From positions 14,315,116 to 14,379,115 of the forward strand of contig CM037830.1 in NCBI GenBank assembly GCA_021234535.1: a stretch of DNA of 64,000 nt, in the 5' to 3' direction. The notes below the pieces were generated by a model. The model saw only the letters and a list, made by a program, of their open reading frames with translations, searched no databases and was not told where the DNA came from. A program made the translations under genes and the position numbers. Below, piece by piece: positions 1 to 12,166 of the stretch. The first letter of the stretch is position 1, and every line of letters begins with the position of its first letter. Origin of the DNA: Stichopus chloronotus (taxonomy: Eukaryota > Echinodermata > Holothuroidea > Aspidochirotida > Stichopodidae).

Positions 1-299
1 TCACCATCGAATTGCTGGATTAGAAGTGCATTGTAAACATAAATTGCAAATACACCAAGAAAACTCAAGTTTGATCTTTGTGAAAGTCTCATTACAGAAT
101 AGTCCTGACTTGTACTGCAGTATTTGTTGTACAATATTTTCAATGATGGAGTTCATAGGCCAATACAGTCAGGTATCAATTCTCCCTCTGCAACTTAAGG
201 GGGTATATATGATTCAGACCTACACATCTTTACTATCACACTGTCAGCCTACCTGTAAATGCATTACAACAGGTGGCTGATACAATGAAACTACTCATT

Positions 300-640
300 G
301 TTCAGCCCTTCAATTTGACAGGGATGTCATTGTATGATACTAAGCAACCACACGAGTGTGGAGGGAGCGTTCGATTTATTTACTACTACTTCACAAAGTT
401 CACATCAGGTGACTACAAACTCAACAAATTTCAGATCAAATTTCGTATCTTTTTTCACAACTTCCCACAAGATTCAATTCATCCAGATAGGGAAACCTCA
501 GATTCTTCTTGCACGAAACACCCATCTTACTGTTACCTGGCCGGGATTGAGCCCTGAACCTCCCAGATGCTAAGTTTAACTGCTTCAAATGCCACCACCT
601 TTAGTCGGACTTTATCCATTCCTCCACAGCTCTGCTTCCA
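300..640 (-). repeat. tRNA-derived SINE-like element (putative)
   Basis: Read on the minus strand, about 535-640 resembles the head of a tRNA-derived SINE. There is a weak A-box-like stretch (TGGATAAAGTCCG near 605-618). About 55 bases later comes a B-box-like stretch (GGCTCAATCC near 544-553) in the context GGGAGGTTCAGGGCTCAATCCCGG. Sequence toward lower coordinates would be the body and ends near an A/T-rich TAAATAAAT stretch around 375. The B-box departs from the GWTCRANNC consensus at one position, and no second copy was found here. An eroded tRNA pseudogene is the alternative. Confidence 0.4.
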
Positions 641-1237
641 TGACTGCTGCATTCTAGGATGAACTACAGTACTTCACCTCAACAATGCACAGAAACATGA
701 ACAATGTGACTTTTCAAACTAGGCCTAGTGGAAAGCTCATTCCAAAGAGCCATGTACGGTTCTTAATTAGAAGCACTAGCCACAGCACCACTATGCTGAT
801 TCTCACATCTAAGCATTAAAATAAGGAATATAGTGTACTCAGAAAGTCACTCAGAATTGTATTTTATTTGGTAAAATCATGGTAATGTAATTTGTTTTCT
901 TATTTGTGGCAAAGAGATTGCTACTGATGACTTGCCAGAAAAGAAACATCGCTGATCAATGAAAAATATGGAAAAAAAATAAACAGCAGTGAGTATTATT
1001 TCATGTAAGTACAAATTTGTTGTGAATTAATTGTGGCACATTCATATGAGAGTCAAGGACATGCATGACTGCTTCCTTAAACTGAATGTATTAGTCTACA
1101 GTATGTAACTTGCAATAAAACCCACCCTGTCAACATTCAAAACTCTTTCAGTTCTTTAATGTACATTTAACATGATTCTGATTTAATGAGGCAATGTTTT
1201 TCAATGCATATCATGAGATGGGCTGTATAATTACCAA
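641..1237. other. Intergenic, no gene recognised
   Basis: AT-rich sequence with short open frames only. No splice-bounded exon, domain or terminal repeat was recognised. Confidence 0.5.
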
Positions 1238-1600
1238 ACAAGTTTACAGGTTAGCAACAGAGATCAGATGAACAAAAGAGAAATAATGCCATAGAAAAAT
1301 AACATCAATGGAGGGTAGGTTGTTAGGTTTATGTCTGAATGGACAGAAGGTAGAAATTGGGTTTCTCCATTGAGTTATACTTTGTTTGGTAAATTATGTA
1401 AAAAAAAAAACAAGGTAAAGGAATTTCTTACTGTGATTACCAGTGGTCTTTCTTTAAGTACTCAAAATGGACCACAAGTTTGCAAGTTAGCCACATACAT
1501 AGGAATGAACAAAGGAGAAAAACTGCAGTAGAAAAATAACATCAAGTAAGGGTACAGTAAGTTTAGCCATGAAGTTGTGCTTAGTTTGTTAAACATACCA
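1238..1600. repeat. Two-unit tandem duplication, period about 235 bp
   Basis: The stretch at 1238-1345 (ACAAGTTTACAGGTTAGC ... AGAAAAATAACATCAA) recurs at about 1475-1580 (ACAAGTTTGCAAGTTAGC ... AGAAAAATAACATCAA). The unit is diverged. The short frame that spans it has no recognisable domain. Confidence 0.6.
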
Positions 1601-2847
1601 AAACCATAGTCCTAACAACTCCATACACAAGGCTGGTGGGTTTTCATTTTGTGCAGACAAGTACTGTAACAGGAGATTTTCAGCTCATGTGTGGCCAAAG
1701 CCCGATACCTTAGAAATATGGGCGCTAGAACTTTCCAGTGTGGTCCATGAAGAAACAATTGACTTACAAGCATTTTTACAAACACAGGATCCTGTGTCCA
1801 GGACTCGACTTATCAGACAGGGATGCAAATCCTTCCAACTACAATACTCCAGGGATGCAACCATCCTTACCAGTTAATTACTACAGGTAATTATACAAAA
1901 TCCTCAAAACCACATGTATTTAGAATATTGTAATACTTTTGCCCAATATCACTTTGTAGGTTTCCAAAGTACAAAGTGATAAAGTCAGCAAGCTACTTTC
2001 TGTGCTTGTGTTCACTTCAAAATTTATACTCAAGATCAGTTACAGAATTTGCCCAATCCTGAAACAACATAACTTTATGCAGAAAACTCTACACAGACAA
2101 GCTGATAGCAGCAGTTCAAGGAAGTCTGCATTTTGTCTAAAGGGTCAATATGAATTGCAATGATCTTAATAGCAAACAGACAGAAGTCTGGGAAAATTCT
2201 TATATTTTACTTTTCTTTCAGTACCAACGATTATACTCCATTTGTGCAGTGAGTAGTTGTTTATGTACACTAGGCTGAAACATGAGTGTGCACACAAAAC
2301 TCATAACATTAGGCCATACTGTTACTTTTGTGATTACTACAATATTTTATTCTTTGGTGTAAGGACTCACTAATATGAACCGAAAACAGTTGTGACTACT
2401 TTTGGTAAACATTTAGCTTTCACTCCATTGTATAAATTCGTCAAGTTCGGTGGCCCTCTGAATCCAGGCCACATTGCATAGTCTGGAAATATGTCAAACT
2501 TTGTGGTGTAAAGTGCAGAGTAAGACCCAGTCACAGGCATTACTCTATTTTCATTTAAACACATGGTGAAATGTATGCCAGAAGAACTGAACGCATAGGG
2601 GAGATAGGTGTTTGCTGAATTAGATACTGTGCAGTCTCACATACGTAGTGACACTAGGGTGGGCTTACTTCCTGTTCCTTTTTTTTATAAAGTAGTTGGG
2701 GATCGATGGCAGGAAGGTGTTTGGACATAAAATAAGTCACGATATAAAATCCCTCTTTTTTTGTTGTGCATATAGTACTGTGCTGTAAGAATACTGTAGT
2801 AGCGCTATGTATACAGAGAGTATAGCCATGGAGCTAAAAATGGTACA
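1601..2847. other. Intergenic, no gene recognised
   Basis: No convincing exon or mobile element was seen up to the target-site duplication of the hAT-like insertion at 2848. Confidence 0.5.
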
Positions 2848-4541
2848 GTGTAGGCCAGGGTTGGAAAACCTTGTGAACCTGCTGAACCTGGTTCGCGGGA
2901 AATCCGCTGCGCTTGCGGGAAATCCTGCATGTCTAGACACATTTTTTCTTTATTAAAAAAAATGGGGGAAAAACTGGGAAATCTTCACAGAAACAAAATC
3001 AATGATAGAGAACAGGGAAAATAATGTTAAAAAATATTGAAAAGAAGCTCTGTTAATTGTTACTGCTTACGATACTCACAAAGGCAAATGAGCAGGTTGC
3101 CTCCATGCAATTAGTATATTCCAAAAATATTCCTGCAGTATATTCACAACCACCACGCAAGCTACCAGAAATTATCGCCAGTTTAATTTTAGGCCCATTT
3201 CAGCCCCAGTGCCCAAAGACACTTCGTGCAGAGCTCGTGCACAATTTCATCCCAGTTGGTTTAGTGTTTTTTTTTTTTTTTTTCTGAACTCAGCACAACA
3301 GATTCTCTGTGCAATTAATGAGAACGGAGTGCGTATAAACAACATACATACATAAAGGGGAAAACAGACCCACGCGGAAGTACTTGACCTTTGCACCCTT
3401 CTTTACATTTGCAGTCTTACATCCAGATACAATGGTAGCGAAAAAAACCTCTTGTGGAAACATAACGTTACCCCCAGTAAAAAAATTGGCGCAATCAAAC
3501 CATTTCAAATTATAGGGGAGATGAAATGTATTTGTAACTCTTTTTTTTTTTGCTGCAAATTTCTACTGCCTATTAATGGTCACATTTATTAGGGATAAAA
3601 AAGTTTGGTACAAATTTCGTAGCTGCAACAGTTGGCTGAGTGTTATGGATGCGATATATGGTATGTCACAGGTGTTTTGTGTGAGTTTGACTGCATGGGG
3701 TTAACGTCCAGACACCAAACTACAAGTCGTAAAATGAGAAAATTATCAACACTGAAAGGGTTAAACCATAAATAGAAATGGATGTTTCGAAAAGTGAAGC
3801 GGACCAACCAAAAATGAATTAAGGGGAAGGGAATATCCTAGTGGCAATATTTGTGAATGCAAACAAATTGCCCCCTATAAATTAATGTTTGAATAAACCG
3901 TGAAATGAGCTATTTTATCTAAGATACAGACATTACCATTTTGGGACAGGTGTTGACATTTTTGCAGTTACAAACTTTTCTTGGAAACATGCCAGGATTT
4001 TCCTAAGTCAAATGCGCAGAGCTAGCTAGCTGGTCGCCCAGATTATATTATTGACAGTGTATGGCGTGGTCTATGATTCTGTTTAACATTACCTTTAAAA
4101 AAAAAAAATATTCCTTTTATTACTTGCCACAGGACTGATATTTAGCTTTTTACTGAAGCCACCATCGAGACATTTATTCTAGGCCTATTGCTTATTTATA
4201 TAGCACAATATCTGGCTCAAGTTTCACTCATTTCTGACATTTTGTAAGTGTCACTTCTTCACATTTAAAAAGGTACAGTATATTGCAACAACACAAATAG
4301 CCTGACTTCAAGCTTTTGTGATTAATTTTTCAAATATTGTATGATTTTTCAGTTGTATTTGCTGCGCTCAGCTGCAATAATTTTACCTCTTTGATATGCT
4401 AGGAACCCCAATCTTCCTGGGGCTTTGCCCCCTGGACCGTCACATGAGGTTCCACCCCTACACAAATGTCAGTGGGAAATCGGTAAATTTTCTACCGTGT
4501 TCGCTTGAAATTTAGAAAGGTTTTCCAACCCTGGTGTAGGC
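2848..4541. mobile_element. Non-autonomous hAT-type DNA transposon with perfect 8-bp TSD
   Basis: The element (2856-4533, 1678 bp) begins CAGGGTTGGAAAACCTT and ends with the exact reverse complement AAGGTTTTCCAACCCTG, a 17-bp perfect terminal inverted repeat. It is flanked by the identical octamer GTGTAGGC at 2848-2855 and 4534-4541. An 8-bp duplication and termini beginning CAGGG are hallmarks of the hAT superfamily. No open frame longer than about 76 residues lies inside, so it carries no transposase and would depend on one made elsewhere. The perfect TSD and TIR suggest a fairly recent insertion. A GC-rich patch at 4400-4450 resembles the dispersed CCCCCTGGA-type repeat found elsewhere in the window. 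Confidence 0.9.
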
Positions 4542-5600
4542 AACAGAGAGTGCACCAGCTCATGTATGCATTATTACTGTATGGGCGGATGAAAGCTTTT
4601 TCAGGCTGATTTAGACTTTTCTAGGTCCTTCCCTCTCTAGTACACAAGTTTTTATGTTGTAATAAACACACTGCTTACACAAGACTCACAGTGATAGCAG
4701 TTGGTTTTCTTCAAGTAGACCCTTCATCCGGGCTAGCCCAGTTTACTGGGCCATAATACACTGAATCAGCATAATATTAGGTAGAGGCTATGAAAAGAGC
4801 TTGTACTGTAAGTTGTACTGTGTACTGTACAGCCTGAGATAAACATTCATCCTTAGGTTTGGGGTGGGACTAGGCCAATTCACTAACTGGCCACTTTACT
4901 TAGGCTAGTTTGACAAGCCACATCAGGCACACAAAACAGAGACACAACGACTGACTTTTCCTGCAGAACACATCGCCTTATAGATTCGACTGATCCAGTT
5001 GAAGACATCAAATGGAGACCCGTCCATATAGCCTTGGGGTTGAGGGTTTGAATACGGTGTGGTCAGAGGCAGTATAGGCCTTGGATAGGCCCACATGGAA
5101 GTACTACCTTCCACACAATAACGACCGTAACTGTGTACAGTAGGCTAAAAAGCTTCTTCTGTTTCCCTTACGTTGCTACTCACCTCTATGCGACATTCTT
5201 TCGAAGGCGTTTGAAGGATTTTCACAGTTAAAATCATTTTGAAATGATCAATCAATATGTACAGACTTTCTTCCTTATAGGAACGAATCGCTAAGCAAAC
5301 CTAGATGAACACAAGGAACATTTCACTAGGGTTTTGTCGCTTCTAAAGACGACCCTTACGGCCTACTCTGTTCTAAGAATACCCTCTGGTTTTAGTTTAC
5401 TGTACTTTTGATGAAGGTAGTACAGAACTGTTTGAGCGATTATCCATCCTTGATTCCCTCTGTTCACGCAATAATGGTTCTGGCATTGAGTGTTTCGTCT
5501 CATTTTCACAATGCATAACAAAAGAAAAAGCAACCTAAGGAGAAGTCATCGTACCAGTGATGGAGGAACCGAGATGGGCAGGGTCGGGGGTGTTCAACAA
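4542..5600. other. Intergenic, no gene recognised
   Basis: Short open frames on both strands without recognisable domains. No terminal repeats were seen. Confidence 0.45.
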
Positions 5601-6290
5601 TTGGCAATTGGTCAAAAAGTAAATGAAAGAGGATGCATAATCCAATCATATGATTCTTGTATCGTATCAAACCCATCTGATATGAACTACCGTTTTCATA
5701 GATTGATTTTTCATCGTAACTGCGATTTGGGGAGAGAGAGGAGATATGTCCCCCAGGTTTTGGAGAGGAAGAGTCATTAACGCAATTGTCCTCTCCACCT
5801 TTTGTGACCAGAAATTAATCAAAATAAACTACTTTATTTTTAGTAGAAGTGTTAATTTCTAACTTGGTTCGGTAAAAAAGTTAAGAGAATTTAGCTAAAA
5901 CTAATGCCCTGATGGAGGCATTATTGTTTTACCCAATTCGACCGTTCCCCCAAAGTCTCCCTACGCCAGAGGCAGCACGCAGCAGAGCGGGTTGAGGAGT
6001 ATGTTCAGCCCACAATATTTGCTAAATGTTTTAGAAATAAATGAAAGAGGATGTATAATTCAACTGCGATCTTGTATCATCTCAACCCATCTGATATATT
6101 CTTTCCTCATCATTCCGAAATTGCAGGACATGAGATCCCTCTTTAAAGGCTGGGTACATGCAGTTAAGAGAACCTTGGAATTGCCTTTTCAGGCCATCTG
6201 GAGGTTTTTCAAAGCCGAAAAGTTTCAACTGCGCTTTTCGCCAACCAATGATAGCGTTCCGCTTAGATAGATCTGGGGGTCGGCACCTCA
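5600..6290 (+). repeat. Dispersed repeat family R300, two diverged units
   Basis: The motif AAATGAAAGAGGATG(C/T)ATAAT occurs at 5621 and 6040. Each is followed by TCTTGTATC.T.TCAACCCATCTGATAT and a stretch that in the second unit reads GGACATGAGATCCCTCTTTA, then GGCTGGGTACATGCA. The same blocks recur in three tandem units at 19675-20490 and, on the other strand, near 13650-13770 and 54210-54400. The family is not assignable to a known superfamily from sequence alone. Confidence 0.7.
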
Positions 6291-7139
6291 TCTCGTTCCC
6301 CAGAACGTAGATTACCGCAACTTTAGGGGAAGTTTAAGGCCAGATGTCACCAAAATGAAAAATGTCCTGGCTGTTTTTCTTTTTCTTAAGAATTTTCATA
6401 CAGGGATGCAGAAATCACTCACATTGCTGAGCAATGGGCAATGGACTTTTACCCCTTCTCCTCTTGACAGCGCATTTTTCATTTATCTTTTTGTTTTTAT
6501 TTTTTGAGGAGGTAGGGGTGGACAAAGAGGGCACATGCCCACAACGAATGGTGAAATATTGTCAGATGGAAGGAATGGAAGTTAAACGTAAAGTTATTCC
6601 AATTGATTCATTTATTGCAAGAGAGCTCCATGGTGGACACTTTTAGTTTTAACAAAATAATGGGGGGGGGGGGGGGAAGGGGGAAGAGGAGGAGGGATAT
6701 ACACTGTGTTAGAACCAAGGGCACTGCTTTAATGATTTTTACATTTGGAGTAGAGGGACATGCAAAATGCAAAAAACATATAGCTCAGGGCGACATTTTT
6801 ATTGTCAAAACAGGCTTAGGCTTACATTTTCTGTTTTGAAGGAATGCTCAGCATTTGTCCCCGGTGCTATGCCACACTGTCTTAATTTTGTAATTTTGTT
6901 GAGGTCACATGCCTCCAGAAGCCATTGCTAACGTCTAAATAGCACAAGTTCACATTGATACGTCTCATTTCATCAGATGGGAGAATGATCGGGAAGGGCA
7001 TAAAACTTCCAAACTGACATCATTTTCATTGTCAAAAATAGACGTCAGTTAATATGAGATCATCAGTGGGAGGAATGTGCCACTCACACTTCGTTGAACG
7101 CGGACGTATGGCAAGCCGTTATACTTTCTATTCCCGTTT
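6291..7139. other. Intergenic with a 16-bp poly(G) run
   Basis: Holds a G16 homopolymer at about 6661-6676 followed by a purine-rich GGAAGGGGGAAGAGGAGGAGGG tract. No gene was recognised. Confidence 0.5.
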
Positions 7140-8940
7140 TGATGGTATCATCAAATAATTAGTAGTATCATTAATATATTAAATATCAATATCAAATATC
7201 AAAAAAATTCTCAAATATCATCAAATCAATTCATGATATCATTAATTAACGACCTTTACGATATCAAAAATTGAATTGTTGATATAATTATTTCAATTAA
7301 TGATATCATCAATTTAGTTACAGATATCTGCAAATGCATTAAAGGCTGTAATGCATCACCCCAGACAGTTTCAATTCTCCCAACCACCTACCTCTAGTCC
7401 CTCCCTCAGCCTGTCTTACATTCCTCCACATGTGTAATCAAAACAATGGATCCCTGTGTACGCTGTGTAATACGAGCTGCTCTGCATCTTTCGAATTTGC
7501 TGGCAATCTAAGAGTACTGTAACTTAGAACCAGTTGAGGATTTTCCTTTCAGGGAGGTAAAAATACAGCTTAGGGTGATGCAATACAGCTTTTAATGATA
7601 TCTGCCAATATAACGTCAGATGTCGTTAATTCCACCTTATTTGCAGATATCGTCATTTTGAATTAATAATATCAGCAAAAATGACGCCACTTATCGTGAA
7701 TTCCATCTTCTTTAAAAATAACTTTAATTCGAAGTTAAGATATCAGCAAATACGACGTCAGATACCATTTACTCCATCTTATTTTAAAGGTCGTGTGACA
7801 TGAAGATGACATTTTGGAGTATTGAGTGCATTAATCATTGAAAAGATTTAAAATAGGCACAAATTCCCTCAAAATCCATCAACGATTGACCAATTACAAG
7901 AAAATTAATGTCTCGCACTTTATGCGTATCTGAGAGTTTCTTTTCAACGCCACAAACAGCAAGGGAATGTATCTCCTATGACGTCATCATTAGAGTTAAG
8001 TATAAGAAATGCATTTCCATCAGCTTAGTAACGTCAGGCATGTATCACTTTTGTAACTTCTAAGCTGGGAGGGCATGTGTCGAATTAGCTGGTGTCTCAC
8101 AACTGTATCATGAATAAACATTTTCTAAGTATGCACATTTGTGACGTCAAGAGATGAACTCCTACAATATATCTTTTTTAATCATTTGTTTATGTAAGCT
8201 TTATTTAAAGGAAATTTGAGAATTTGATATTCCCGGTTTTATTTTGGAAGCATTTATTTTCTTCTTCTAAAGTATCGATACCTCTTACCAATTTGAAAAT
8301 CAGTAGTTAAGTAAGTAAGAGGCAAAATATATAAGTTTAACAAAAGAAATACTGACACTTTGCAACACGACACGTCATCTGTTTTGCATTTTTCTCAAAA
8401 TTGAAAAGTCTTATCTCACAAAACCGTAACAGATATAAACAAAATTCCAACGGATTTCACTCAGGGTTTTACTTTACAACTTCAGAATGAAGGGTGCTCT
8501 TTTCTAGAAGCATGTCACACAACCTTTAAAGGTATCCTTAATTCGAATTAAAGATATCATAAAATATGACCTCGCCGTATCTACTTCCTTAGGATGAGTG
8601 CCACCGAAATGTCAGTTTAGGTATCAGGTAAACGGGTATTGCACAATGCATTAGCACAAGTTATGTTGGAGTTTTAAATTAAGAGAACCCACACGTTATG
8701 CCATAGACCTAAGCCCAATCGTTACAACTTTCCACAATAACAATTAGACGTCATATTTGATGTTATCATTGATTCGAATTACAGATATCTTTAAATAAGA
8801 CATATTAACGACATGTGACGTTATCGCTGATGATATCATTAATTCGAATAAAGTATATCTTTACATAAGCCAGAGTTAACGATATATAACCTCATATTTG
8901 ATGATATCAGTAATTAGGATTAAAGATATCAAACCCGTCA
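7140..8940. repeat. ATATC / AATTCGAATT palindrome-rich repeat region
   Basis: GATATC-type words alternate with AATTCGAATT and AATTAA words throughout. The clearest iteration is at 8755-8935, where blocks of the form GATATCATTAATTCGAAT, then AAAGATATCTTTA, then a TAA(C/G)-rich spacer and GACGTTAT repeat about every 70-85 bp. Similar blocks flank the MITE at 7339-7595, so the MITE sits inside an older array. There is no coding potential. Confidence 0.6.
7339..7595 (+). mobile_element. TTAA-flanked MITE, family 1, copy 1
   Basis: Flanked by TTAA at 7339-7342 and 7592-7595. The inner ends are AGGCTGTAATGCATCACCC and GGGTGATGCAATACAGCT, a near-perfect inverted repeat. It is about 250 bp long and non-coding. 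It is highly similar over its full length to the copy at 33209-33461 and diverged from the copy at 23219-23455. A TTAA target is typical of piggyBac-like and Kolobok-like transposases. Confidence 0.9.
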
Positions 8941-10170
8941 TATGCAGACTTGTGGCATGATAACTCTGCTGCATATAGTCACCAAGGCCCACTAAAGCGG
9001 GCCCCAAAATACCTCAGATCAAATGTTCCATGTACCATCTGAAACCAAGAGGACACTTAGCCATTCATTCACCCAAGTTCAGAGTCGGGCAAAATTTCTG
9101 CTGCAAAGGGCCAAACAGTCCCTCTGGAAAGCTCAAAAACTCGTTACCTATGGAGCCAAAAAGGGAAAATGCCAGGAATGGGTCAATGTGTCAGCTTTTC
9201 TTTGAGCGATACTTCAATATGGAGAACACTGATACAAGGCTCTAGAGACCACATTACTTTAATGATAAATGTGAAAGTCAATAACCTGAGACTTCAACTT
9301 GAAGGTCCTATTACACCATTAGATTTTGTACATTCGCGACTTCCGTTAACCATCGGGAAAGTTACTAAATTGAGATCGATTTTTCGTAGTTTTTTTATTC
9401 CAGATATAATCACTACATTTTTACCTGGATGTTAAAGAACACCAATTAAAGTACAGATAATGTGAAAATTAGGGCGACTGAAGGAGATTTAGATTATTTT
9501 AGAAAATCGAAGGTGTCGTAGAGATACTTTGGTCGGTGAGTCTTGTAAGGGTTGGGAGCACCTCTCAAAACTTTCATCCCTTCTAGCTGAAAATCTGAAT
9601 GGTTGACATGGAAGGAAATTTTTAAATGAAATTATAGGCCATTCCCTTACCAATAACATGATAGATGGGAAAGCTCTGGTATGACGTATCTTGTAAGCAG
9701 GTAGGGAGTCTTCGAATGTCTGTGTCAATAGGAGAGATTAATGGTGGTATGGTACCTGCATGTCAGGAAGTTTGAGAAAGTTTGACAGCGCCATCATAAC
9801 ATCTCTATCGCCCCTTGACTTAATCGCTGTCTTCTGTGCGTCAAATGTGGTATAACTTTCATCCGACTTTCCCTTATTGCGTCATTTTGATTTTTCATAT
9901 TAACCACACAGAAGACGCCATAAAACTTTACTTCAGGTGTTCAGTATGATGAGAAATTGAATGTGGCAACTGCCAGTCCGATCCGACATTGCTTGATGAA
10001 GTTATGGCACTTACACTATGGCGGCCATCTTGGATATTTTTTTTCAATAGCCGATGCGTCTGATGTGAAATTAACGTGATACTGCAGATCCGCCATACTG
10101 AGATGGTAGGCGGTATTGTTTTTTTTTTTTTTTGGTGGAGGTCAAATGAGTGGCATGTTGGACACGGGGT
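8941..10170. other. Intergenic, no gene recognised
   Basis: Several overlapping short open frames (around 9023-9435) have no recognisable domain and no splice support. A T15 run lies near 10117. Confidence 0.45.
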
Positions 10171-10174
10171 AGCC

Positions 10175-11295
10175 TAAGGTAATATTTTATGCAAATACGC
10201 CAACTGCTTCTTCTCCTACAGGTTGTACTGTACTAAGTCGAGGTTGTGTCACATTACTAGGCTACTATGGTAACTGAAAGATGCCCTCGAGTTGTTCAAA
10301 ATTTTGTGGTCCAATATTCAAATGGGCCATATGGACCATTTTATTAAATCATGCTAAATGCTTCTTCTCCTAAAAGATTGTGTGGCACGACAGTAAGTTG
10401 AAGTTGTGTCACATTGTTACTACGGTAGTGTTACTCAGTTGTTCAGGAATGTTGGGTCCTGGCGTGGAATGGGCCATGCGGGAAACTTGAAATAACTAAT
10501 AACTATGAACTCATGTAAAATGACATCTTCTGCTGCAGATTGCTTGGTGGTAAGTTTATTTCGTGGCACATTGCCACTATGGTGGTCGGAGTTTCCGGGT
10601 GTTCGGTATGTTTGGGTCCAAGATAAGTCAGCCATATTTGGGATTTTTTGTAATCATGCAAACTGTTTCTCATCCTACAGATTGTTAGGTACTTGGCTGA
10701 CATTGTGTTACAGGTAGTTACTATGGTAGTAGTACCTTAGGGATTTTAAGGAACTTACTGTTCCAAGACCCCATATTGGCCCATTTTATGAAATCATGCA
10801 TATACTCTCACAGATTGCACGGTGTATTGTTGAGAGTTTTTAGAAGTGGTTGCATCTGAATCGTCCTCAATTTTCGGGTCCATGGTACAAACGGGTCACA
10901 TGGACCATTTTATGAAAACATGCAGAAAACTTGCTTTCCTACATATTTTACTGTTGAAATACGAAGGGTTGTCACATTAGTACTTTGGTAGTGGTACTCC
11001 AGAGTGTTCTGAAGTTTGTGGTCAAAGGTCACAAGTAGATCATATGGGCTATTCTACGAAATCATGCAAAACGCTTCTTTTACGACAGACTTTATTTTAC
11101 AGCGTGGAAGCTTTGTCACATTAGCACTATGGTAGTCGAACCTTTTGCAGTTTTCAATATTTGTGGGTCCGACTTCAGAATGTGTCATTTTGGCTATAAA
11201 TTATTACATTGCGCAAAGCGATTCTTTTCCTGCAGATTGTATGTTATAATGTAAAGGTTTTTTTTTTTCAGACTAGTACTATAGTGGAGTAACTT
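10175..11295 (+). repeat. Tandem array, monomer about 140-165 bp
   Basis: About eight diverged monomers. Each has an AAATCATGCAAA.. CTTCTTCTCCTACAGATTGT block (near 10190, 10350, 10510, 10660, 10800, 10920, 11065, 11215). This is followed by GT.ACATTA.TACTATGGTAGT and then GGTCCA/GGGTCC...GGGCCATATGGACCATTTTAT. It is non-coding. Short open frames inside it are by-products of the repeat. Confidence 0.8.
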
Positions 11296-11479
11296 TTGCT
11301 GAGCAACATTCTTCGGGACAAAACAGGGCCCAAATTTTTTGGGGACACTAAAATAGTGCATTGACCTTAACCTTATGCTAGTATGAGACTTAAGGTTGAA
11401 AAGTTGAAATAATCTTCATACAAGGAACAATAGTGCCCTTGGGATCTGGTAACACTATTTGATGAGACCAAAACAAAAC

Positions 11480-12116
11480 AACAAGAGGGCAATCTAAAAT
11501 AAAAAATCAGCAAATTTCACCCTCTTTACTACAAAAGCGATATACCTTGAATATTTCATTCCGCAGTTTTTGCAAAATTTTGCATTAAATGCTCAAATAC
11601 TTCTCAAGATATGCTGAAAATAGCAATTTTGGGGCAAAATTGGCTTTTTTCTAAAAAATCAGCAAATTTGACTCGATTTACCATTACAGTAATATTATGT
11701 TGAACAATGTGTTCTCAGGTAAGTAATTACAAAACTGTAAGGTAATTGATCTAATAGTTCTCAAGATATGCTGGAAACACAAATTTTGGGGCAAAATTGG
11801 CTTTTTTTCTCAAAATCAGCAAATTTCACTCTCTTTACTACAAAAGTGATATACCTTGCAATTTTTCATTCTCAGGTAAATTTTTGCAAAATTTTGCATT
11901 AAATGCTCAAGCACTTCTCAAGATATGCTGGAAATAGCAGTTTTGGGGCAAAGTAGACTTTTTATCTAAAAAATCAGCAAATTTGACTCGATTTACCATA
12001 CAACTAATACATCTTGCACATATTGGCATCATGCACAACCTTACCAAGTTTCAACTTAATCGCTCATATGCTTTTCAAACTATTCTGGGAAAAACCACAC
12101 TTTGGACAGGTCCGGA
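11480..12116 (-). repeat. Tandem array, monomer about 158 bp, dimeric about 315 bp
   Basis: Blocks AAAAAATCAGCAAATTT(CA/GA)CTC.TTTAC and CTTCTCAAGATATGCTG(G/A)AAA.A and TTTTGGGGCAAAATTGGCTTTTT recur with alternating A and B monomers at about 11500, 11660, 11815 and 11970. The array runs directly into the CA microsatellite at 12117. The polarity relative to the microsatellite matches the - strand copies of the composite element described elsewhere in this list. Confidence 0.85.
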
Positions 12117-12166
12117 TGCACACACACACCCACGCACACGCTCACACACGCACACACGCACACATA
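12117..12166. repeat. CA-rich microsatellite
   Basis: ACACACACACCC/ACGCACAC-type interrupted (CA)n tract at the end of the 158-bp array, preceded by GGACAGGTCCGGATG. Confidence 0.95.

Noticed and set aside
544..640. Functional tRNA gene on the minus strand
   Set aside because: A- and B-box-like words exist, but the B box departs from consensus and no cloverleaf with proper acceptor pairing could be drawn; a SINE head is more likely.
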